A stretch of 42,852 nucleotides of DNA from the NCBI RefSeq assembly GCF_900110035.1, contig NZ_FOCF01000013.1, positions 1-42,852 on the forward strand. The letters run 5' to 3'. The stretch comes from Sphingomonas gellani. GTDB lineage: Bacteria > Pseudomonadota > Alphaproteobacteria > Sphingomonadales > Sphingomonadaceae. The notes beneath the pieces were generated by a model. That model was not told the origin of the DNA and ran no database searches. It worked only from the letters and a program-made list of their open reading frames with translations. Made by a program: the position numbers and the translations under genes. Below, in pieces: positions 24,070 to 30,917 of the stretch (position 1 is its first letter; each line of letters opens with the position of its first letter).

Positions 24070-24795
24070 TCAGTCGATGCGGCAGGCCTTGATCGTCGCA
24101 GGTTCGGGACGCGGGCCGGCCGGGCGGAACCCCGCCAGATAGCCACCGGCCGACGGCATCTCCATCATCGCCACCTGGCGATACCCCACCGCGGCGAATT
24201 CGCAGCGCAGCAACGCGGGCGGCGTGCCGTGCGCCTCCGTCGGTCGATTGGCGTCGACGACGACGACCAGCCCCTCCGGCTTCAGCGAGGGGCGCAGCCG
24301 CCACAGGAATTCGTAGGGCTGCTCGATCTCATGGTACATGTGCACCATCAGCACCCGGTCGAAACTGGCGGGCGGCAGCTTGGGATCGACCGGCGCGCCC
24401 AGTCGCACCGAGACATTGTCCAGCCGCTCGCGCGCCACGCGCTCCGCCAGGGCGTCGCGGAACTGCGGCTGGATATCCTCGGCCAACACGCGCCCCTCGG
24501 CGCCGACCCGCTGCGCCAGACGGATCGTGTAATAGCCCTCGCCCGCGCCGATGTCGGCCACGGTCATGCCCGGCGCGATCCCGGCCTTGTTCATCACCTC
24601 GCCCGCCTCGTTCAGGCGGTCGCGCACCTCCTCGGTCGACCAGCGCGAGGACACAATCCGCGCGACCGGACGGTCGGCGGCCGGGAACGGACCCGGCTGT
24701 TCGGCATCATGGCGGATCAGCGGCTTGCTGCCGTCGCACGCCGCCAACAGCACCAGCAGGGGAAGCAGACGGCGGATGCGCACCTTAGTCGACAT
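24070..24795 (-). CDS. Class I SAM-dependent methyltransferase with lipoprotein-like N-terminus
   Basis: A 241-residue protein. The N-terminus MSTKVRIRRLLPLLVLLAAC is a strong lipoprotein signal with the lipobox LLAAC. A Rossmann methyltransferase core follows: motif I VADIGAGEGYYTIRLAQ, acidic loop VLAEDIQPQ, motif IV region VLMVHMYHEIEQP. The substrate is unknown, and a periplasm-facing SAM-dependent enzyme would be odd because SAM is cytoplasmic. Its start overlaps the prfB stop by 11 bp. It is not PrmC, the enzyme that methylates release factor GGQ, because the NPPY motif is absent. Confidence 0.82.
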   Translation of the reverse strand: MSTKVRIRRLLPLLVLLAACDGSKPLIRHDAEQPGPFPAADRPVARIVSSRWSTEEVRDRLNEAGEVMNKAGIAPGMTVADIGAGEGYYTIRLAQRVGAEGRVLAEDIQPQFRDALAERVARERLDNVSVRLGAPVDPKLPPASFDRVLMVHMYHEIEQPYEFLWRLRPSLKPEGLVVVVDANRPTEAHGTPPALLRCEFAAVGYRQVAMMEMPSAGGYLAGFRPAGPRPEPATIKACRID

Positions 24796-25912
24796 CCTCC
24801 ACGGCCACCGCCTCGCCGGTCACGCGCTGCGACAGTGCCGCCGCCATGAAATCGTCCAGGTCGCCGTCCAGGACGTCGCCGGGGCTGGTGGAGGTGACGC
24901 CGGTGCGCAGGTCCTTGACCAGCTGATAGGGCTGCAGGACGTAGGAGCGGATCTGGTGGCCCCAGCCGATATCGGTCTTGGTGGCGTTGACCGCGTTCGC
25001 CTCCTCCTCGCGCTTGCGCAGCTCGTGCTCGTACAGCCGCGCGCGAAGCTGGTTGTACGCTTCCGCCTTGTTCTTGTGCTGCGACCGCTGGTTCTGGCAC
25101 GCGACCACGATCCCGGTCGGGATGTGGGTGATACGCACCGCCGAATCGGTCGTGTTGATGTGCTGACCGCCCGCACCCGACGCGCGATAGGTGTCGATGC
25201 GCAGTTCGCTGTCGTTGATCTCGATGTCGATCGAATCGTCGATCACCGGATACACCCACACCGACGAAAAGCTGGTGTGCCGACGCGCGGAGGAATCATA
25301 CGGGCTGATCCGCACCAGCCGATGCACGCCGCTTTCGACCTTGGCATAGCCATAGGCGTTCTCGCCCTTGACCAGCAGCGTCGCCGACTTGATCCCCGCC
25401 TGTTCGCCGGCGTGGTAGTCGACCAGCTCCACCTTCATGCCGTGCCGCTCGGCCCAGCGGGTGTACATGCGCTGGAGCATTTCGGCCCAGTCGTTGCTTT
25501 CCGTGCCGCCCGCGCCGGAGTTGATCTCCAGATAGGTGTCGTTGGCGTCCGCCTCTCCGGCCAGCAGTGCCTTGACCTTGTCGCGGTTCGCGCGCTCGGC
25601 CAGCTCGGCCAGACTGCGCGCGCCCTCATCGGCCAGTTCCGCGTCGCCCTCCGCATCGGCCAGCTCGATCAGTTCGACCGTGCTGTCCATCTCGGTCTGG
25701 ATCGAACGGGTGGCGGTGATCGCCTCGTCCAGCCGGCGCCGCTCGCGCATCACGTCCTGCGCCGCCTTCGCGTCGTTCCACAGCGTCGGGTCCTCGACCC
25801 GCGCGTTCAGCTCATCCAGCCGACGCAGCGCACGGTCCCAATCCAGGAACCGGCGCAGCAGCTGAAGCGCCTCGTTGATGCTGTCCACATGTGCCTGCGC
25901 TTCGGCGCGCAT
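24785..25912 (-). CDS. prfB: Peptide chain release factor 2
   Basis: A 375-residue class I release factor recognising UGA and UAA. The GGQ motif is at residues 248-250 in RASGAGGQHINTTDS. The tripeptide region reads RISPYDSSARRHTSF, that is SPY where E. coli RF2 has SPF. The reading frame is continuous through LRRFLDWDRALRR, where E. coli prfB has its CUU-UGA programmed frameshift, so that autoregulation is absent. ATG at 25912 is preceded by GGAGAG at a six-base distance. It lies downstream of mrcA and overlaps the methyltransferase start. Confidence 0.97.
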   Translation of the reverse strand: MRAEAQAHVDSINEALQLLRRFLDWDRALRRLDELNARVEDPTLWNDAKAAQDVMRERRRLDEAITATRSIQTEMDSTVELIELADAEGDAELADEGARSLAELAERANRDKVKALLAGEADANDTYLEINSGAGGTESNDWAEMLQRMYTRWAERHGMKVELVDYHAGEQAGIKSATLLVKGENAYGYAKVESGVHRLVRISPYDSSARRHTSFSSVWVYPVIDDSIDIEINDSELRIDTYRASGAGGQHINTTDSAVRITHIPTGIVVACQNQRSQHKNKAEAYNQLRARLYEHELRKREEEANAVNATKTDIGWGHQIRSYVLQPYQLVKDLRTGVTSTSPGDVLDGDLDDFMAAALSQRVTGEAVAVEDVD

Positions 25913-25964
25913 CGAACTCTCCATCGGCCGACCGGGTGCCGGCATGTCTGTTTTGGTCGGGCGG

Positions 25965-25986
25965 GCGCTTTCGCGGCGAAAGGCGC
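25965..25986 (-). terminator. Hairpin between mrcA and prfB
   Basis: GCGCTTTCG-CGG-CGAAAG-G-CGC forms a 9-10 bp stem with one bulged base, 37-58 bp after the mrcA stop. On the minus strand it reads GCGCCTTTCGC..., the same half as the hairpin after sseA. No long T run follows. Confidence 0.55.
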
Positions 25987-26022
25987 AGACCCGTGCCGGG
26001 AAATCGTCACGAAGACGCGCGG

Positions 26023-28521
26023 CTAGTAGATTCCACCTTCCCTTTGCAAGAAGTCGCTGTCGCTGCGTGCCCGCTTCGGCTGGGTGGCCACGGTCGGCGC
26101 GGCGCTGACGGGACCCGCCCGCCGGGCGGCGCGACGCGGCTCGCTTTCCGGCTTGAACGCTTCCCAGATCACCGCCGGCTTCGGATCGGCGGTGTTCGGC
26201 CACGTGCCGTACACCGGGCGGCCGGAGGCGCGGTCGATGCGCACCATGCGAATGCCGGCGGGCGCGCGGAACGGCAGCTTTTCCAGCCCGTCATACGCCT
26301 TGGCCGCGAATTCCTTGAAGATCGGCGCGGCCAGCGTGCCGCCCTGCGCCGCCCCGCCCAGGCTGCGCGGCGAGTCGTATCCGATATACAGGCCACCGAT
26401 GAACTGCGGTGTGCCGCCGATGAACCACACGTCGGTGGGGCCGGAGTTCGTGCCCGTCTTGCCGAACATCGGCCGGTTCAGATCGCGCAGCACCGTGGCG
26501 GTGCCCCGCTGGATCACCCCCTCCGTGATGTGGACGACCTGATACGCGGTCATCGCATCCAGGATCTGCTTCTGCCGCGACATCGGCCGGGGCATCGCCT
26601 TGCCGTCCCAATCCCGCGCGTTGCAGCCGTCGCAGGCGCGCCAGTTCTCCGGCAGGATGACCTTGCCATGCCGGTCCTGCACGAAGTCGATCAGCGTCGG
26701 CAGACCGCCGCGGCCGTTATTCTCCAGCATCGCATAGGCGTTGACCATGCGGGTCACGGTGGTCTCGCCCGCCCCCAGCGCGAACGACAGGTAGGCGGGA
26801 TAGTCGCCGACACCCATGCGCTTCATCCGGTCGACCACGCGCGGCATGCCGGTCGTGGCGGCGGCGCGCACCGTCATCAGGTTGCGGCTCTGCTCGACGC
26901 CCCAGCGCATAGTATGCGGGCCGGAGCCGCCGCCCGTGAAATTGCGGAAGCATTTGTTGCCCAGCCGCGCGCCCTGATAGACGCAGAACGGCCCGTCGAC
27001 GATGATCGACGCCGGCGTCATGCCCGCGTCCAGCGCCGCCGAATAGACGATCGGCTTGATGGTCGACCCCGGCTGGCGCATCGCCTGGGTGGCGCGGTTG
27101 AACGCCTGCAACCGGTTGTCGAAGCCACCCTGCATCGCCAGCACGCGTCCGGTCGCCGGCTCCTCCACAACGAACCCGCCGGAGATGCGGGGGATCGCGC
27201 GCAGGCCGTAGGCGCCACCCTCCGGCCCCACCGCGACGATGTCGCCCACCGCCAGCGCGCCGAACGCGTTGCCCGGCTTGCCCCTCAGCGCCATCTGCGC
27301 ACCCGACCGGGGCAAAGCGGCCGTCTCGCCATTGGCGAAGCCGATCGTCGCGCCGCCCGCGGACTTGTCGATCACGATCGCCGCGCGCCAGTTGCTGTAA
27401 TCAAGGCCGATGTTGGTGTTGAGCAGCGCCTGCTGCCACCGTTCCCCGTCGATATCGACATGGCGGATCGGGCCGCCCCAGCCGCGGCCCCGATCGAACC
27501 GGAGCAACCCGTCGCGCAGCGCCTGCGCCGCCAGGTCCTGCAACCGGTTGTCCAGGCTGGTGCGCACCCACAGCCCGCCCGAATACACGCTGTACGGCCC
27601 ATCGCGCGCGGTTTCGCCGAACTTGGCGATCAGCTGGCGGCGAACCTCCTCGACGAAATAGCCGGAACGCGCCTCGAACTTCGGCGTACGGCGCAGCACC
27701 GCGCCGATCGGCTCCGCGGTCGCCTCGGCCCGTTCGGCTCCGGAAATGAAGCCGTTCTTCTCCATCTCCCCCAGCACCCAGTTGCGCCGCTCCAGCGCGC
27801 GTTCGGTGTGGCGGAACGGGTCGTAGTTGGACGGCCCCTTTGGCAGGATGGCCAGATAGGCGAGCTGCGCCAGGTCCAGCTCGCTCAGCTCCTTGTCGAA
27901 ATAAGCGTGCGCCGCCGCCTCGACCCCGAAGGCGTTACGGCCGAGTGCGATCTGATTGAGGTACAGCTCCAGGATCTGCGGCTTGGTCAGCGTGTCCTCG
28001 ATCTTCCATGCGAGGATCGCCTCCTTCAACTTGCGGCCATAGCTGACCTCGTTGCCGACCAGCAGGTTCTTGGCCACCTGTTGCGTGATGGTGGAGGTGC
28101 CGCGCGGCGTCTGTCCCTTGACCACGCCCTGATAGGCGGCGCGCGCCAGGCCGGGATAATCCAGGCCGTGATGCTCGAAGAACGTCTTGTCCTCCGCCGA
28201 CAGGATCGCGTGGACCATGTTCTTGGGATATTCGGCGAAGCTCAGCTCCACCCGCCGCTCGCGTGCGTAGCTCTGGATCGGGGTGCCATCGATCCCGCGC
28301 ACGTTGGTCGGCAGCGGCGGCTCATAGGTGCGCAGCTGCTCGACGGAGGGCAGCGTGCGGATCACCGTCGCCCACAGGATGCCAAAAGCGATCAGGCCGA
28401 GCAGAGCCAGAACAGCAAGCCCCTTCACCCACCAGCGCGCCCATAACGGACGCGCGAAGCCGGACGCAGGTCGCCTGATGCGAAAGCCGGAGCTGTACTC
28501 GGGGGGAGGTTCGGACGCCAT
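26023..28521 (-). CDS. mrcA: Penicillin-binding protein 1A (class A)
   Basis: An 832-residue bifunctional peptidoglycan synthase. A single membrane helix at about residues 33-52 follows a short cytoplasmic tail. The GT51 transglycosylase (about 70-250) has the catalytic Glu110 in ILSAEDKTFFEHHGLD. The transpeptidase has the serine Ser486 in RQPGSTIKP and the KTG motif in FGKTGTNSGPTDVWF. An OB-like insertion separates the domains. The C-terminus is basic and probably disordered (RRAARRAG, KRARSDSDF). It is expected downstream of amiC as in related genomes, but 663 bp separate them here. Confidence 0.96.
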   Translation of the reverse strand: MASEPPPEYSSGFRIRRPASGFARPLWARWWVKGLAVLALLGLIAFGILWATVIRTLPSVEQLRTYEPPLPTNVRGIDGTPIQSYARERRVELSFAEYPKNMVHAILSAEDKTFFEHHGLDYPGLARAAYQGVVKGQTPRGTSTITQQVAKNLLVGNEVSYGRKLKEAILAWKIEDTLTKPQILELYLNQIALGRNAFGVEAAAHAYFDKELSELDLAQLAYLAILPKGPSNYDPFRHTERALERRNWVLGEMEKNGFISGAERAEATAEPIGAVLRRTPKFEARSGYFVEEVRRQLIAKFGETARDGPYSVYSGGLWVRTSLDNRLQDLAAQALRDGLLRFDRGRGWGGPIRHVDIDGERWQQALLNTNIGLDYSNWRAAIVIDKSAGGATIGFANGETAALPRSGAQMALRGKPGNAFGALAVGDIVAVGPEGGAYGLRAIPRISGGFVVEEPATGRVLAMQGGFDNRLQAFNRATQAMRQPGSTIKPIVYSAALDAGMTPASIIVDGPFCVYQGARLGNKCFRNFTGGGSGPHTMRWGVEQSRNLMTVRAAATTGMPRVVDRMKRMGVGDYPAYLSFALGAGETTVTRMVNAYAMLENNGRGGLPTLIDFVQDRHGKVILPENWRACDGCNARDWDGKAMPRPMSRQKQILDAMTAYQVVHITEGVIQRGTATVLRDLNRPMFGKTGTNSGPTDVWFIGGTPQFIGGLYIGYDSPRSLGGAAQGGTLAAPIFKEFAAKAYDGLEKLPFRAPAGIRMVRIDRASGRPVYGTWPNTADPKPAVIWEAFKPESEPRRAARRAGPVSAAPTVATQPKRARSDSDFLQREGGIY

Positions 28522-29184
28522 CTTCAGCGGCCAGCGTTTAGCAGGTTCCCTCGCGGGGGAAAGCCGCCCTGCATCACCGCGTCGGTGCGGCGCACCGGAC
28601 GGTCGCTGTCAGGCAGATCCCTTCCTGTGCGGTGATGGCGATGACGGCCGCAGCGACCGGGGCGGCGGCGGCCCCTCGGAAACGCATTCCTATCGGGGCG
28701 GGCAGGACCCTCCGGAATGAGCGATGGGTGGAACCCGCCACCCCGCCCGCGCCGCGCTATAACGGCAGGACGCGCAGTCGGTGCGCAAGCGCGATGGCGA
28801 TCGCATGCGGGTCCTCTTGCCCCTCATGTGATCCTTCGCCAGACAGTTTTTTGGCTATCCTGGGGCGATCTCGCAATTCAGGAGGAAGGGACAGCATCGA
28901 CGATGCAGGCTTCATCGCAGCGCGCGCAGCTTACCGCTCCACCGGATCGAACAAGATGGTCTGTTGCAGGCGAGGGGCCGCCTTCGACCATCGGCTTTCA
29001 CCGCAGTAAGAGCCGGTCACAGCCACGCGGGGAAAGGACAGGGGCGGCCGGACCATCCCCGGCTTGCTCAGCGCACCGGACAGGATCAACACCAGCGTTG
29101 ATGGTTCCCCATGCCCAGGCAACCCACTCTGTTCACGGCTGGCCCTGCCTCGCAGCATCGAGGAACGATCAGCCGTCGCGCCCC
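28522..29184. other. 663-bp region without an assignable gene between amiC and mrcA
   Basis: It is the largest gap on the minus-strand block. Open frames on both strands have no recognisable family. A plus-strand AGGAGGAAGGG sequence near 28879-28889 is followed at 28902 by an ATG (MQASSQRAQL...) whose frame runs on into amiC antisense, so it is probably not coding. A T6 run at 28849-28854 is followed by GGCTATCCT. The mrcA promoter should lie close to 28522-28600. The low coding bias suggests a degraded gene or regulatory DNA. Confidence 0.45.
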
Positions 29185-30447
29185 TCACCGCGCCGCCATA
29201 CGCCTCGCGAAATGCACCTCCACAGCCTGGCGCACGGCCTGGGCGATCTTCTCGCGGCCAGCCTCGCTGTCCAGGAACGCCGCATCGGCCGGGTTCGAGA
29301 TATAGCCGGTTTCGAACAGGATCGACGGCATGTCCGGCGCCTTCAGCACCATCAGCGACGCCATGCGGTGGAACACCGGCTTGACCGGGATCAGCGGCTT
29401 CGCCTCGCGACCCAGCAGGCGCGCGAAGCTGGCCGATGCGTTCATGGTCTCGCGCTGCGTCAGGTCGATCAGGATGGACGACACGTCCGATCCGGCATCG
29501 CCCAGATTGACGCCCGAGATCACGTCCGCCTTGTTCTCCCGAGACGCCAGCCGGGCCGCCTCCTTGTCGGACGCAACTTCGGACAGGGTGTAGACCGAGG
29601 CGCCGGTGGCATCCTCCGTCCCCGTGCTGTCGCAGTGGATGGAGATGAACAGGTCCGCGCCCAACCGTCGTGCGATGCCGAACCGCTCGCGCAGCACCAG
29701 ATAACGGTCGGTGTCGCGGGTCAGCGCGACGCGCACCCGGCCGCTCGCGACCAGCTCGTCGCGAATCGCACGGGCGATGCGCAACGTGACATCCTTTTCG
29801 CGCAGCCCGGTCGTGGGGCTGATCGCACCGGGATCGAACCCGCCATGCCCGGCGTCGATCACCACCAGCGGCCGGCTCGCATCACCCGCGACGCGCGGCA
29901 ACGCGGCGCTGCGGGTGCGCGGCGGCACCGGGATCGACAGCTTGTAACGCGGCGCATGCGTGCCGAGGCCGCCCAGGTTGAAGGGAAAGAAATCCAGCGG
30001 CCCGGCCACGCTGGCCGCGGCGAAAGCGGGCCCATCCGCCGGCGTCAGCGCGACGGAAAGCTGGCTGCCACCGCTCCGGAAACCACCATCCGCCACCGTC
30101 GCGGGACGGGTCAGCGCGAATTCGATTCGGGTGCCGCCGTTCGGCCCGGGTCGCTGCCGCACGGCCGACACCAGGGCACCACCGCGCACGGTCGGCAAAG
30201 CATCTCCGGTCGCCGGCACATCGGGCAGGTCGATCGCGATTTGGCGCGGGTCCTTCAACAGCACCGCCCGTGCGCCCGACACCGGCGCATCGAAGGCGAT
30301 CGCGATTCGGTCCGCCGACACGGACACGCCGGTGACGGCCGTGGCCCAGGCGGGCGCCGCACCGAACCAGGTCAGAAGAAGGGCAAGAACCGCAAGCACG
30401 CCGCGTCCATGCCGTGCAGCCGTCCCGCCGGTCCAGCCAAAAGCCAT
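29185..30447 (-). CDS. amiC: N-acetylmuramoyl-L-alanine amidase
   Basis: A 420-residue periplasmic amidase. A signal peptide (GRGVLAVLALLLTWFGAAPAWA) is followed by an AMIN domain (about 38-160) that targets septal peptidoglycan. The zinc amidase domain (about 195-415) has VIDAGHGGFDPGAIS, the Glu in TTGLREKDVT, ISIHCDST and ILFETGYISN. It cleaves the stem peptide from MurNAc during daughter-cell separation. A GTG at 30450 directly precedes the ATG at 30447; AGGGG spaced seven bases favours the ATG. It is divergent from rne. Confidence 0.94.
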   Translation of the reverse strand: MAFGWTGGTAARHGRGVLAVLALLLTWFGAAPAWATAVTGVSVSADRIAIAFDAPVSGARAVLLKDPRQIAIDLPDVPATGDALPTVRGGALVSAVRQRPGPNGGTRIEFALTRPATVADGGFRSGGSQLSVALTPADGPAFAAASVAGPLDFFPFNLGGLGTHAPRYKLSIPVPPRTRSAALPRVAGDASRPLVVIDAGHGGFDPGAISPTTGLREKDVTLRIARAIRDELVASGRVRVALTRDTDRYLVLRERFGIARRLGADLFISIHCDSTGTEDATGASVYTLSEVASDKEAARLASRENKADVISGVNLGDAGSDVSSILIDLTQRETMNASASFARLLGREAKPLIPVKPVFHRMASLMVLKAPDMPSILFETGYISNPADAAFLDSEAGREKIAQAVRQAVEVHFARRMAAR

Positions 30448-30450
30448 CAC

Positions 30451-30917
30451 GCAACCCCTTGCCCGCCCTCAACACCGGGCGAATGGCCTGGTCATAGTTG
30501 AACACGGTCGCCGCCAGCTTCCGAAATGCGGTTAACCTGCTGCTTACCAGCCCCGTTCTGCCACCTTTGCAGACGCTGCGCCCGCCAGTTGCGATGAACC
30601 GAAGCGGATGCTAGCTAATGCGATAACGGCCATGGACCTTGCGGCGTCGGTTCGCAGGATCATGATCGTTGCCGCGCCGGGATTCGGCGCCGCCAACCAG
30701 GTTGACGCTCACATGACGCATGTTCCGCCCCTGCCAGTCCGACCGGCCCTTGCCGGCGGGCTCGCCGTTTCGCGGAAAAGCGAGGGGTTTTCGCCCCGCC
30801 ATGCCGTGCGAGCAGACGCATTCTCGCTAACCTTCCGCGCCACGGGCCCCATGCCCGGCGCGACCAATCGCCGCGCGCAACGGCTGAACGCTTCGATGCG
30901 CGCGTGGAGACTTTCAC
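30451..30917. promoter_or_regulatory. 467-bp amiC/rne divergent region and rne leader
   Basis: It holds the divergent promoters of amiC and rne. On the plus strand TTGCGAT (30589-30595), a 14-nt spacer and GCTAGCTA (30610-30617) fit the alphaproteobacterial promoter consensus and would give an rne leader of about 295 nt. Long leaders that allow RNase E to cleave its own mRNA are known in E. coli. A second GCTAACCT is at about 30827-30834 without a -35 box. No gene is seen. Confidence 0.4.
30872..30904 (+). promoter_or_regulatory. rne: Hairpin adjoining the rne ribosome binding site
   Basis: CGCGCGCA (30872-30879) and TGCGCGCG (30897-30904) form a perfect 8-bp stem with a 17-nt loop. The 3' arm ends at the base before TGGAGA (30905-30910), the ribosome site of rne. 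It may regulate translation or RNase E autocleavage, by analogy with E. coli rne. Confidence 0.45.

Noticed and set aside
24070..24795. Methyltransferase beside prfB as PrmC/HemK
   Set aside because: PrmC needs the NPPY motif and is cytoplasmic; this protein has neither that motif nor a cytoplasmic N-terminus.
28717..30501. Long plus-strand open frame crossing the amiC region
   Set aside because: It is antisense to a clear amidase gene and has shadow-like composition; the AGGAGG before its inner ATG is noted but not sufficient.
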